A stretch of DNA of 44,102 nt from Paramacrobiotus richtersi (GCA_034698045.1 JAQGAU010000079.1:1-44102); one strand, 5' to 3'. Positions 24,089 through 35,992 are shown, counted from the stretch's first letter. Notes: generated from the sequence alone by a model not told the origin. Translations and numbers: made by a program.

Positions 24089-24931
24089 AATTTGTTTTAT
24101 GAGGGATCTTGGGGGGTTTTATGATGGGGATGATTTATAACAGATCTCAACAGTCAGGAAAATAAGCAGTCTGCTAGGGATGCGATATTTATTAACCGGA
24201 AATAGACCGTAAACTACTACATCAAGATGACCAGTATAAAGTTTCACTGTTCAGGGCCGCGTGTAAACTTGATAATTTAAAATATCACAGCAAGTTTCAC
24301 AATTCGGGTAAAAAAAACTGGTGACGTATGGGCGAAATGGAATAATTTCAGCCCGTACACTACGAGTGGCACGCAGTAGTGAACAATCTTCCATGTCACC
24401 ACTGACCGTTGTACATCAACGATAAATGTGTAAACTTGGCTAAACTTATTCTTGGAATTTCGAACAAAAAGTTAGAATTTTCGCCCTCCTGCCTTGTCGT
24501 TTGCAGAAAGCAGAGATCGCATTTAGTTCCACATTGATTTGTGATAATAATTTGTACGCAGTTGTTTGCTTGTGATCTCTTTTTGTTTGCTTCTGGTCTG
24601 AATTATTGTGTGTTTCAATAATGAAGTTTCTTTGCAGGACGGATATGAGCTGGGAGTTTGGGCTTATGCTGGCCTCCTGCGCAGTTTTGTCATTCAGAAT
24701 CACAAAGCGCTGCAACAGCGTCACGAGCTGACCGTGGCCCCGGCCTTGTGGACCGATATTGTCGCGGAAGAGCGTAAGCCTGGAGGATATCCGTGGATCG
24801 TTAAAACTGGGGATATTTTGCGTGATGATAAGAAACAGAAACGACCGTTTGGGTGGGCCACTCAGCTGATTATGTTGGCCAAAATCGTTCAATCAGCCAA
24901 GGAGCAGTTCCCGATGTTAGTGGACGCGTAA
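15314..24931 (+). CDS. Unrecognised ten-exon protein, 441 residues, central coiled coil
   Basis: Coding exons are 15322-15396, 15685-15706, 16302-16400, 16897-17028, 18307-18534, 22206-22336, 22813-22938, 23146-23217, 23458-23604 and 24638-24931. All junctions are GT/AG and stay in frame: phase 0 after exon 1, phase 1 after exons 2-5, phase 0 from exon 6. The start MSSSPFSIKKMFDFSTPGKK follows an acceptor at 15313. Exon 2 is a 22-nt microexon. Features in order: basic Ser/Pro-rich N-terminus; acidic MDVDED (exon 4); a compact segment SERYELLCETRIRDAEGIRT (exon 5); a heptad-like coiled coil CVKRRLDQLESDMRELMEHM (exon 6); a Ser/Thr/Gly linker (exon 7); and a Trp-rich helical C-terminus (WSTLPQKLRKRIRDEL; ELGVWAYAGLLRSFV) ending FPMLVDA. 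There is no signal peptide or membrane segment; the basic and acidic patches suggest a nuclear or cytoplasmic protein. I do not recognise the family. The model itself is strong because ten exons agree. Confidence 0.8.
17205..17975 (+). repeat. Duplicated intronic block, copy 1 (interrupted by a MITE)
   Basis: 17205-17552 and 17941-17975 together match 21795-22170 in direct orientation. Landmarks: AATGCGCTGTTATTTGCGGA, GTGTCGCAGCTTGTTATTTT, CGTGACAGATTAAAA, GAGCAACAGGTTCCGCGG. The MITE at 17553-17940 interrupts copy 1 only. Confidence 0.82.
17553..17940. mobile_element. 388-bp MITE in intron 4 of the ten-exon gene
   Basis: The ends are inverted repeats of about 47 bp: CAATTCAATTCGGGCAG at the left and CTGCCCGAATTGAATTG at the right, with matching continuation through TTGGACTTTC / GGTCCAGT and CTTGCCTTTT / AAAAGGCAAG. 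The related block at 21795-22170 lacks it and shows the unoccupied site (GTGCAGGAGATGTG). No transposase is encoded. A TA follows the right end (17941-17942) but the left flank reads GA, so the duplication is unclear. Confidence 0.85.
20093..20210 (+). repeat. Direct intronic repeat, copy 1
   Basis: About 115 bp (GAATTTTGAAATACGTGTAC ... AAAACAAGCCGTAAACGAAT) recurs in the same orientation at 20766-20887 at roughly 90% identity by eye. Both copies are in intron 5 of the ten-exon gene. Confidence 0.88.
20766..20887 (+). repeat. Direct intronic repeat, copy 2
   Basis: This matches 20093-20210; shared core GTGCAGTTGTCAGTCTTACA, then AAAATAAACCGATAA. The spacing is about 673 bp. No terminal inverted repeats are visible. 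Confidence 0.88.
21795..22170 (+). repeat. Duplicated intronic block, copy 2 (MITE-free)
   Basis: This matches 17205-17975 minus the MITE and ends just before exon 6 (22206). It preserves the empty site of the MITE. The two copies have drifted (roughly 75-80% alike by eye), so the duplication is old. Confidence 0.82.
22499..22598. mobile_element. Short terminal-inverted-repeat element (about 100 bp)
   Basis: It begins GCTCCTGCTGAGTGTAC and ends GTACGAAACACCAGCAGGAGC, so the outer 10-15 bases are inverted repeats. The interior is built of imperfect TACTGTGGGATAAACTG units. A partial inverted copy lies at 12236-12345. It is probably a small non-autonomous element; no target duplication is clear. 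Confidence 0.6.
24027..24087. repeat. (AGTT)n microsatellite
   Basis: About 15 perfect tetranucleotide units lie in intron 9 of the ten-exon gene. The unit is not a known telomere repeat. Confidence 0.97.
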
Positions 24932-25228
24932 TAGCGAATTGTTTTTTTTATTTGCTGGAGGGAAGCGATGGGCTATTCTTATGAGCTGGAAATTTTCATA
25001 TTTCTACACCAAAATTTGCACATTTTGTGCGTGCTATTATTTTTGATGCACAACGTGCTGGCTTTTTTTTGGGAATTGGTAGATGGTGGTTCCGACGCAT
25101 TTACTCCGGGCTCAACAGTTTGATTTTGACGCAAGAAGTATTTTTTTGGCTGTGATGTTTGCGAATTTTGTACATTTTAGCTCGTAATGTTGTATTCAGA
25201 TGTCTCGAAGTGGTCTGATGGGATTATT

Positions 25229-25234
25229 AATAAA
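25229..25234 (+). terminator. Polyadenylation signal AATAAA of the ten-exon gene
   Basis: AATAAA lies about 300 bp after the stop at 24931, within an AT-rich stretch (ATTAATAAATTTTAAC). It is the first clear canonical hexamer downstream on the coding strand. Confidence 0.5.
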
Positions 25235-25659
25235 TTTTAACTTTGGATGTAACGGTGCGATTTATTGCCGAATTGTTCCTAGTAACAGGAAACAACGTCT
25301 CTCCTTTATCCTGCATCAGAATTATATAATATTATTTACTTAATTATTGTGGATTATGTAAATACCGCTTCACTTTTTCCTACTTGTTCGGACCACAGTG
25401 GCCTGTCAAACTCTGAACACAGCAGGGCTACCATACAGTATATAGTTGCACGCACATTTTGTAAATTCATAGGTGCTCCAGACTTGATTAGTATTTGGTC
25501 CATTCCCGTCTCCTTCCGCCTGATAAACCAAATTATTATGGACTAGCGTATCACCTTTTTGATGCTAAAAAATCGACGAGCTTTTACAGTGATTTGTAGG
25601 CACTTACACGAACATTTAGAAATGTTACTTTAATGTTTTTACCATATTCTTGTAGGATA

Positions 25660-25940
25660 ATTGTTCATGCAGCCGTGCCGGAAGCAGGTTGATTAGGGAA
25701 TCCGAACATACCAATTTTTTTCTGACCAAGTGCAGTGGCAGGCACCCATCCTGCGTTTTGCAATCTCCTAAAAATCGTGCAATTTACACAAATTTCTTTG
25801 TTATTCAATCTCCAAGATATTTGGACCGAAATTAAATTTTGTGACGTACGTACTTTATCGATGATAGTTCCATCTGCACCGTGAGATATTAGCAGTTTTA
25901 TTCAGTCCAATGATCCCGTCATAGCACAGAAATGCAGCAC
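25660..25940 (-). pseudogene. Ankyrin-repeat remnant, probable fourth TRPN copy
   Basis: On the minus strand about 25940-25858 reads DNNQSVLHFCAMTGSLD, an in-frame TGA, then IKLLISHGADGTIIDK, closed by a donor (AAA|GTACGT). About 25775-25665 reads KTQDGCLPLHLVRKKLV. These are ankyrin repeats in the style of the neighbouring TRPN arrays, but they lie downstream of copy A's stop. They look like the start of a further decayed copy with no recognisable channel part. Confidence 0.6.
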
Positions 25941-26322
25941 AGATTGATTATTATCCTGTACTCGAAACAAAATTAAATAAACAGCCAGTCAGCAAGAACA
26001 TTTGGCAGATCATGCTTTCAAGCTATCAAATGTCACCATGCATATATTGTTACAAGTTACAACGCTATCTTTTCATCAAGCATCAAATATTTTGGTAGAA
26101 AAACTTGCCTAATATTAACGATCGAGTGAAATAATAACCTGTCTATGTTCGGTCAAAATATGTAGCTAGTTAATACATCAGGTAATAAGTGTACACGTTT
26201 GAAACTAGAAAAAACAAAAACAGAATCAAGTATGTAATCAGTATTATGCATATGCGCTTTTACATCCATCGAAAACAGGTTTGCCGATACTGTCGCAGTC
26301 GCTACTGGTCAACCTGTGCATG

Positions 26323-29300
26323 CTAGAACTCGTCCACGTCGGATGATCCGAAATCGCCACCCTGTTTTTCGTACGCGTCGATTGCTTCGCACCATGAAAT
26401 CACTTCCATCAGACGTCGATTTTCAACCGTCGCGGAGCGTGCCTTCAAAGTTTTACGACCCATACGACCCATGTGTTCTGCAAATTTTGGACTTCGATCG
26501 AGTCGGTTGTGGATACCACTTTTCTGGCTCGGCATGATAAGAACGGTTAATCAGGAGGAAAATTCAGGCACATAAATTAAAGTACAAGGATCCAAGTGGA
26601 TCGAGCACCATACCAGGCATCGGAACAGCATTTTTGTTGTCTCCTGCGATCTTCTCCTTTTCGCCGCCACCTCCGCTTCTCTTTTTTCAATATGGTGCGA
26701 AACTGTTCCCGGCTGTTCTGATAGCGATTCTACTGAATGACTGCCACCATGCTCAGTCGGTGATAGTCGGGAATAACTGATTCATACAAAGCAGAAAAAC
26801 TGAATGTAAAGCCGATTATAAAAATGAACAAGAGCACCAGGAAACGCAGTGCATCCATCATCAAGTCGCTCAACATGACACCGAAGTGACCGAACAGCTG
26901 GTGAGATGACAGGTACCTAAAATTATAGTGGTCGCACGTTACAGTGTATATTGTATTTAAGGGTTCTGAACACAATTTAGCATATGTGGATTGTGAATTT
27001 CGTGCACCGAAATCTCGGTACAGTTAATTTTATCCAGAGAATGACTAATATGCTTAGTGAATCAGTAATGCAGTGTTTAAAGTTTTATACCGATACCAGT
27101 TACCACGAAAATATAACTACAGTATCTTCTCTACGTAGACTAAATAGAACTCACGATAGTAACATAATATCGGCAAAAAATCATGTAGTGGCCAGTAATT
27201 GTGACATTATATAAAGTAAGGTCACATGAGCACCATTGATCACAACAATTGCCACAATGTGGATGATAAAGGCCATGAAAGAAAGGCTAAAATAAAGATT
27301 TTAACGGTTTCCTGTCCGCGTCCGTTTTAATGGTTCATTAACTCTGCTACGAAATGTCCGATTAGCCATAACAGCAGCAACCATTCTTCGGCGGTTGGCA
27401 TAAGATCATCTCGCTTATATATAATGGCTGCCACAAACGGTTCAAATAATATGTTTGGACAGCGGGCAGTGCTACAACCTTTTTTTGACCGCTATGTACA
27501 ATCAGTTGCAGTAAAGTCGTGTTGTTCTGATCAGTGGCGCTCAGTAAATTTCTTTTGTCGTGGCTTAAACATGCAAAATAGAGGAATTTTCCAGCAGTCC
27601 GTTCACATAAATCAGAGGCCTGATAAAGGTCACACCGCATGAAACTTATCCCGAACTGACTGGTCACGGGAAAAACCGGCTAACTTAAGTGCAAACTCTG
27701 CCTGACATAAAGAATACGGCAGGAATTCGCATAGTGCTTTTCTACCGGGTTCTAATTTGGAGCATAACATGAGATCAGTAAGGAATGTGTTATCATCCAA
27801 AAGACGGTACCTGTCATATTGTTGGCGAACTAATGTTTCGATGATCCCGATTCTTTCCTTCGGATCGTAGTTTCCGCTGCCATGGGCGTACGAATGTACC
27901 TCATAGCATAAAGGAATTTGCGGTCACTTGAAGAAAATAAAAACACTTTCGCTCCGTGATCGCACAGTAGGCGCACAATATTTCGCACAAAAATTGTGTT
28001 TCTATCCATATGGGAAATATCTAGGACCGCATTCTTATCGAACAATAGCAACTGCTCGATTACAGCAGCACACCCATTCTTCGCAGCTACTTACTATCGC
28101 AACTGTCTGACCTTTCTGCGCATCCCAAGCCTTTAGTAAACTAGCCATTAGAATTTATTGTAACGATAAACATGTTCATTTTATTGCTGTACTGACCATG
28201 TTTTTAAAAGAAAAGGGGTTTCGATCGCACAAAGCGCTGAGAAACAACTGAACGATTTCCGGTCAGTTGAATTTCACTGCCTGGTGCAAAGGTGTATTTT
28301 CTCTTCTGTGCAATTGGATAAAGTAAACATTAAAAAACAGCATGCAGAAATTTTGATCGACAATCCACTTACGTTGTCAATTGTTTTAGCGGGTCGGCAC
28401 TGAGCGCCAGCAGACATTCGCATACTCCGGGTCTCCGCGCTCGGCTGCTGCCAGTAACGGCGATCAGCCATTTTTGGTTTGTCGCAGTTGTCGGTTAATG
28501 GAGATATGGAAAACTAAGCGGTCAAGATTGGCTTAAAAACGGCCAACATCTCCGAAACTACGTTTCTCGCGCAATACTGAAGCGGCGTTTCGAAGGTCTG
28601 TAAGAGAGCCTCTTCACTAAATAAAACAAACGGGCATCATACTGATTCATACAGAGCAATGAAGCCAGCTTATAACTAAGAAGATTGCGTGCATACTAAC
28701 CAATTTGGTTTGACTGACGATATTTGCCTTGTGGTCCAGAATCCGATGCAGTAATGTTATATCCTCCCCTGGAAAGTGCTTCAGTTCAAAATTGGTTTCC
28801 ACAACAAAATGCATAACTGTTTCACCTTCCTGTATACCAATTGCGGATTTTTCATTACTCTTTATATATTTAGAAAATATGTTCAAGTGATCGAATGAGT
28901 ACTACATGCAACGCTCAATTCTTGGTTCGGAATAACATCGCAACTCATAAGCTCTCTAACCTAATCTACCAATCTTTTTGATTGACACATGAAACAAGCG
29001 CATCTGCATCATATTTTTCAAACTTTTCTGTGACAAACTCGAGCAATAGTTTGGCAGTTTCGTAATGGCACGAGCGGCACGGCATGATAAATGGCGTGTC
29101 TCCATTAAGGTTTTTTGTCATGGGATCGGCTTTTCTTGAAGGAGCCGCTTGACCATTCCTGTCTCGCCAGTTCTAGCGACGATGTGCAAGGGAGTATCTT
29201 GCAGATTATCCAGTCTTGCGTTTGTATTAGCTCCAGACTGAATTAAACTAACAGCCACCAGTTCTCCGTTCGGTAGTCTTGAAGCAATATGTAGAGGCGT

Positions 29301-32300
29301 TTCTCCATAGTTACCTACTAAACATACGACAGCTTTGTGACTTCCAGGTTTAGTGGATTCTTTTATCATGTAGTTTATTTAAGTTATTTACTATTATTTG
29401 TTATCTTTGTATGGGGATGTATATAAGTGTGGCATAGACGCGCATCAGTTTCGATAAGTGTGCACCCAGTCTTTGTAATTAAGCGCAACAGCTGTGTTCA
29501 ATTATATTAAGACTGCTCAGCTCACTATGATAACGTAATGTTGTTAATGTAGTACTCGTACTATCGGCGCGTCTCTTGTTGTTTGCAAATATTTGGCATG
29601 AGGTGACGCACCCGCTTCTAAAAGGATCTCTAGATCTACCACATTGACCTTTCCATAGTACACAGCCAATTGTAATGCCGTAAATCCGCTTCGGGTTTTT
29701 ATGTCAACAAAGGCGTTGCGCGCCGACAACAACGGTTGGACGACCGAAGTATGACCCACGCTGGAAGCGGTCTTTTTGGTTGCAGGTTTATGAAAGTTTA
29801 CAGCAGTCTGCGGATGTCATGGTACTATTGGTACATATGCTGTAATTGCTGACGCTCTCTTGCGGAAGTCTCCACAACTGCCGTCCCCGAAACGCGATTG
29901 CCACCGTTCAAAGTATAATCTGGTGACAAATTACCATACAATATCTTCAGCGTACCAAGTCGGTTGAGTAACGCAATGCGGCTATAGAAATAATTATTAT
30001 CAAAATCGACCAAAATATGACTGTGTCGCGAGCACGAAACTAAAAAATAACCATTCTCGTAAGAAGTGCGTGCGTGCCTAAGGATATACCGTAAAAGCAA
30101 GTCGATGCAGTTCAAAAAAGCATTTATTCCTCTTCAAAACTGCGTGAGTACGGACATCACCCGAGAGCATGCGAAGAAGAGCACCCATAAACAATGCAGA
30201 AAAGACTAATTTGAAGTCGCATGAATAGCGCCATCACCCACCGTTGACCCCAGCGATTTCAGCTCATTACTCATTTTCGAGTGTTTTTTCATTTTTTCCA
30301 TATTGTACATTGACCAGTCTTAAGGAATCCGCCTGTAAATGTTGCATCAAACGGACTGTAAACATTTTGTTATCATCATCAGTAAGACAAGATAACATTT
30401 CAACAGACACAAAGCCCAGGGACTTTTTGTTTGCATAACATGAGACACTCGAACAATCTACAGATAGTAGCATCCGCTCAGGCTGATTTTAAGGTGGCCC
30501 TTGAAGGTGCAGTTCAAATAGCTTAACAAGATCTGTAAGAAGACGAATTTGTCTTCAAAACGAGCTAACATGGGATTCCCTGCGCAGTACTGTTTTGAAT
30601 ATATCGACACGAAAACTTGGGACAAAAATTGAGCGTCACCAGTTACCTGCTCGAGCGGCAGCATGTAGCGCCTGATTTGCTGGGCATGTGTGGATAAACG
30701 CTTTTTCAGAAGTGTTATTATAGTTTCCGGATGGCCGAAGTTAGCCCGGCGATGTGCGCGAGAGTACTTCCGTCCTGCGAGAGAGCATTCCATTTCCCTT
30801 TGGGTAATGAAAGGTAATTGTTATGTCACCGACTTCGCTTCGAATATGGATCGATTCTGGGCAACACGTTATCAGTAATGTCTATAAGAGCGTTCGATCA
30901 TCGTTCCACAGCCAGTTGTATAGGGGTGCGATCATACTAAGAACGTTAAGATAATAATTTCGTATATGCTACCAGAAATGTGGAGGGGACAAGAAACGTG
31001 ACAGTCTGAAATCTCTGTATACTCTGCGGGCGTATCGATACGTGATTGTCAGCTAATGCGATAAGTTTTAAGCGTAATTATTAAAGCCCAGGCGCTCAGC
31101 ATTATTTCAGCATGTTATTACGTTGGTACCTTGTCTCTTAAACCGGCACCAGCATGGAATTCTTTTAGATATGCAATGACTCACATGTTGTTCATCATCA
31201 CCGATATATGAAGAGATGTTTGGTCTGAAATCTACGAAACTTAATCCAACCGTTTCATAGCAGACGACAGAAAAATTAAATAGATTCCGCAGTTGACATT
31301 CTTTTCGTTTACTGGAGCGCCAGCTTTCAATAGCATGCGAAGCATTTCCGTTTACCCTTGCCGGAGACTGAGAGGAGTTGTATGTCTCCATCCATCTCAG
31401 ACCATCTGCTAAAAACATGAATAAAAATCAGCAAAAGTGATCCTGTAACATGGGAAATAAAGTTTACCATCTTTGACATAAAGACAATCTTTACGGTTTG
31501 GAATACCGAGTTACCCCATTACGATTGGTCAGCTGGGCTTTTGTGTTGATGGAAAGTAATTCCTTCACTGCACGGGCGCTTGACTTCTCAACAGATGTCC
31601 ATAATAGAACATATATTATATCCTTCCTGACAAATTATTTAGCTACACACAGCACTTTACCGCATCGTATTCGCATAATTATATATACAAGCGTAACTAA
31701 GCAGGACTTCATTTAACAAGCCGATTTTATCAAAATCTTTCTTCAGATTATTTATGCGCTCGAACCTGGTTTCTAGAGGCTCTTCGCCGGAAATCATTTT
31801 GAGAAGCCGTATGACTGGAAGCGCCGACGTCTGACGAGAACAAGCAATATGAAGAGGTGATTGGTTCAATTACTGCAAAGCAAAGAACGCAATCAGAGTT
31901 CCGCAAAGCGACGGTATATTATGCGCTGTCCCCGCCCTTCGCACCAGAATCTGCTCCAAGTATGTAGCACAATCTGATCCACGACATCATCTTTCATCAG
32001 AGCCGCCGTCTGAGCGCAGGAATTGTTCCATATTGAACCAGGTGATTTTAAAGCGGCAGAAAACAGACGTAAAATATGACTGGGGGTAAAGTTCTAACAT
32101 TTCTCGCATAATATCCGCTCCTAAAATAACGAGCTGTTTGATTAGATGGATTCTGCCCTTTTGAATACAGGCTGTAATACGGGTCATGCCGGTTTTCTGT
32201 GGACAAACAACAGGCGCATACTTTGTCTGCCTCGCGAGAATGAGTAATAAACGTGCATCCATTACGAGTCCAACGAAAGTTACCGCACTGCAGGAATTAA

Positions 32301-32391
32301 GCTCTTCCATCAGATCAGAAGATAATGTGATGCGATTTTCCGAGCCGTTTCTCCATACATCTTCCACTTTGCGCAACAAACTCTCCGCCAT
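26323..32391 (-). pseudogene. TRPN/NompC-like channel pseudogene, copy A
   Basis: TRPN proteins are cation channels with about 29 ankyrin repeats that gate touch sensing. Copy A is collinear with them. ATG at 32391 (MAESLLRKVEDVWRNGSENR) is followed by ankyrin blocks at about 32200, 31872, 31340, 30900-30647, 29760-29600, 29314-28970 (ETPLHIASRLPNGEL), 28829-28701, 28597-28373 (ETPLQYCARN ... SPLLAAAERGD) and 28150-27840. The linker (27800-27380, DDNTFLTDLMLCSK, LLSATDQNN), an S4-like segment (27288-27215), S5 (26916-26745, ALRFLVLLFIFIIGFTF) and a tail exon (26529-26323, ending GSSDVDEF) follow. Defects include a TGA for Trp in NGWSPLL, frameshifts near 30750, 30690, 29130 and 28420, no recognisable S1-S3, and S5 running straight into the post-TRP-box tail without pore or S6. 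Many splice sites are still canonical. Confidence 0.85.
26614..26916 (-). pseudogene. Copy A S5-to-tail exon lacking pore and S6
   Basis: After acceptor TTTTAG the exon reads YLSSHQLFGHFGVML and the S5 helix, then ALYESVIPDYHRLS, a stop at about 26733, and directly YQNSREQFRTILKKEKRRW, which corresponds to the segment after the TRP box. Intact TRPN proteins have an extracellular turret, selectivity loop and S6 between these points. The exon closes with a donor (GCCTG|GTATGG). An internal deletion is the simplest explanation. Confidence 0.75.
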
Positions 32392-32896
32392 AATTCAATC
32401 TTCTGCTTCGCAAAGTTGCAAAACGTGCACAGACTGTACAGGTTATTGGAAATTAGCAATGGTATTTTCGCGCAGTAGCGCAACTACTCACTATATAGCT
32501 ATTTGATATTGATCGCCCGCATCCAGTTTCACACACTGGAGCAACGTAAACCTGCCGTGACCTGCACCTGAATCCGTAAAAAAGCATTTCCGACCGTTAT
32601 GTAACATAACGAACAAACAAACATAATTAATATAACTTATGTTTGCTAAATATTGTACATCAGCAAGCTGATTACCATTAGCATCTTAAGGAGATATATT
32701 TATCTGCTTTGGAATACCTTAAAACACAGCAAGCAGTAAATTTCAAAGCGTTCGCAGACTGCACCACCACTTCGAACCCGCGCTGTTTGTATGAAACTTG
32801 TGGAAAGAAGGTATATACAGTAACGTTAAACAGCAAAATCAAGACATTTTAATTTGTGGAATGAATAATGAATGTGTCATATCAAGGAACACATCT
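32392..32896. other. Spacer between TRPN copies A and B
   Basis: About 500 bp lie between the start codon of copy A and the end of copy B. It would hold the copy A promoter and copy B 3' UTR. No coding sequence or clear motif is visible. Confidence 0.5.
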
Positions 32897-33184
32897 TTAA
32901 GATTCGATTTCGTTTTCAACTTCTTCTTTCAGCTCGTCGTAATATAACAATAATAAATCACTGCTTACGTATCCTGCGAGAACTGCATGCCTTCTAGTCG
33001 CAACGATCTGACAGCTTCCGGGTGGGCAAGTTTCGGAAGAACTGCTGTTCTCGTGTCAATCAATAAGCCCATTATTTATCGCCCATTATAGGTTATACAT
33101 ATATGTTATATGTAATTGTAATAATAGATAATTAATATAAAATAAGAAATAAGAAATGAGTGCCGGTGTATAAAAATTCGGCTG

Positions 33185-33314
33185 CGTCGAGAGTATTACT
33201 AAGATACCGGCATACGTACCTTCTTCGCTTCCGTGAGTGATTTCTATATACTTTCGTACTTTCGTCATGATACTTTCGTCGAGAGTATTACTAAGATACC
33301 GGCATACGTACCTT
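33185..33314. repeat. Tandem duplication containing a splice donor (period 92 bp)
   Basis: A 38-bp sequence (CGTCGAGAGTATTACTAAGA, then TACCGGCATACGTACCTT) occurs at 33185-33222 and 33277-33314. On the minus strand each copy holds AAG|GTACGTATG, so copy B has two alternative donors for one exon. Confidence 0.85.
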
Positions 33315-33669
33315 TCTTGCTTCATGTCCTCGTAACTCCAAAATGACTACATACGTAGTGGCTGATCCCATGGAAATTGTTTCGTAAAATCATCTTGTTT
33401 TTCCGCAGCATGCCTTGATCCTATATAAATGATATTACTAAAAATTATCAGCAATGGAGAATGATTTTGTTTTCGTTTTGATGGCTATGATGTTTACTGA
33501 AATGACAACAGCGCATTTTTTAAATTTTGTGTTTGGTATATGTATAAAAATTTACAGCTTGCATGACGTTTAATATCATCATAGTATGCGCACTTTACGC
33601 ACGCATTTGTGTGCTTCGGCAATACGTGTAAATGTTGGTAATCAGAATTGTAACTACTGTATTTAACGG

Positions 33670-33690
33670 TGGCCGGCCGGCCGGCCGGTG
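33670..33690. repeat. (CCGG)n tract
   Basis: GGCCGGCCGGCCGGCCGG is a pure tetranucleotide run in an AT-rich neighbourhood, just after the TRP box of copy B. It would read as Pro-Ala-Gly-Arg in frame. Confidence 0.9.
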
Positions 33691-35992
33691 TTGCGGTCGC
33701 GACTTCTCCAAATTCGTAACCAATTTCGCTCGTCCATACTTCCCCTCCAGGTCCGAGCGGGCCTGAATCCTTTTGGTATGTGTCAGACAACTTGGCGATC
33801 AGGAGAGTAATCACTAGTAAAACACAGGTTTGGATAATTATTATCCGTGGCGCAAAAACAAAAACTATGGACGCCGTCAGTCGCTTACCGACCATTGTCA
33901 CGAAAACAAAAAACACATAGGTTAAAGGTCATCTGCTAAACCGTACTCTGAAACATGTCACCCATTAGATATACTGCGTCACGATCTTTGTTAACTTTAG
34001 CGCTCCCGCAAATGCCGGACTAGGTGGCATTTCAATATCCCCAGGATTCACCAGTCCCAACATTGCAAAATATAACTTCTTACAGCTTTCCAGTGGATCG
34101 AGTGCCATATCCATAATCACATAAATATCGTGGTGAAATCCCTCAGGGGGTTCCAAGACGTCCTCATACAACGACGACAATAGAAATGTGAATCCCGCTA
34201 GAAATAACACCAGAATCACGAGGAAGCGACCCAGATCAATAGCAACATCTCGAATAATCATGGCGAATGGTCCAAACATGTAATGAAACAAAAAGAAATT
34301 ACAAATATAAAATCAAGCTCATGCTAAAAATGCTAGATATGCTCAGTGCATAAGAAGAAGTCAGTGTCATCTTGATTCAGCAAATATATAGCCACAGATA
34401 AACGATATAGGTAACTTAAAAAATCAATAAGTGAGTTACATGTACGTAAACAAAAGAAGAAATATTATATTACGTTTGGAAAAGTATATCCAAAAATCAT
34501 TTTTTTGTCGGAAGTTATAAACGCTCAAGGATATTGCAAGCGAAAGTTACAAGGTATAAATGTACAAAGTACATAAAGATGTTGCACAGTCCTTTTAATT
34601 TACCTGACAATCTGAACGCATACCAAGAAACTGGAAAGCGAAAAAATCTGGTTTCTGGCATACAGGATTTCGGTTTCAATTGGCGCATTAGAAACGAAAG
34701 CTAGGAAATGCAAAATCAGATCGATCACACAAAACACAACAACAAGAACCCGAATCCACCCAAGACCACTTCGCTCTTCGGCTGTTGTCAGTTCCGCTTT
34801 AAATTTGCCAGTAGCCCAGATAATCAGTATAATTTCTTCCGGCTTCGGTGCATGTGAGATCATGTCGCTCGAAGAGATACTTAAATGGTGACATAAATAC
34901 TAAAGTTAGAATTAAGATGAAAAATAAATGGCTAACAATGTGACATACCAACTTGAAAAAAGGAATGTAATTGTACTTATGACCGAGAGGAAGACAGAAA
35001 ACCAGCCACACCGGGGGACATAACAGGAACATGCGAAAACATTAAGGAAGCTTGTCGTTCCGGACCAAGCTTGATTACCATGCCAAATCTGCGTAAAGTA
35101 GCGTTAACAGCTGGTAATGCAACGGCATCGTTGGACTCGCCCTGTAAAGAGGTAATGTACTCAAAGTGACCTTTTCCGAATATCTTTCTGGATATCATTA
35201 CTCTATGGCAGATTATCTGCTTTTCATCTGCACGGACTGTACCAAATAATAAATATCAAATAACACACCCTGATCAAACCGCAACGCGCGCCCTACACTT
35301 TGTTAACTGCCGAAAAATGTAGCAGCACTTACTTGATACTTCGATAAGAATGTCCATAAGAAATTTGTCATGGTGGTCAACAGCGAGCAGAGTTCCAGCT
35401 GAACTAAACTTGTTGCACACCAACACCAACAGATCATTTCCAAGTTGTTTGCAAAATTTGTTAGCCAGATATAGGTCGCACTCTCTTTTTCTCGCCCGGA
35501 AACCTCCGAGCAATACCGAGCCAGATTCAAAGTGATTTCTACTGATGATGGCGATACCGTGACGAATTCCTCTCCTTTGCTACACAAGTAACACAGCATT
35601 AGATCGAACAGAGACACTCCATTCTCCGTTTCGACGATGGCAAAAAATCGTGACGGCAAGATACCGTTATGTTTATGTGCTAATGCAACGAAGACTCCCG
35701 TTCTGTCTTACTTACTGACGAAACCTTAGGATGTGTTTTCGCTAATGAGAACTTTCACCACTTTATGATGTCCGGCTACCGCCGCGTGATTTACTTAATG
35801 GTGTCCGGCCATTCCAAAACAAATCAATCGAATCGGAAATAAATTTGTCTGTTAGCTTCAGAGCTCGGACCTTCGCTTGCAGAATGTGCGTGCCATATGA
35901 AACGACTGCAGCTATATTTATTTTGTGCTCAGTTTGAGCTCAGCTCAGTGTCAGTGACTCGGTACGGGCCGCACGGCACTTCTACAACTTAT

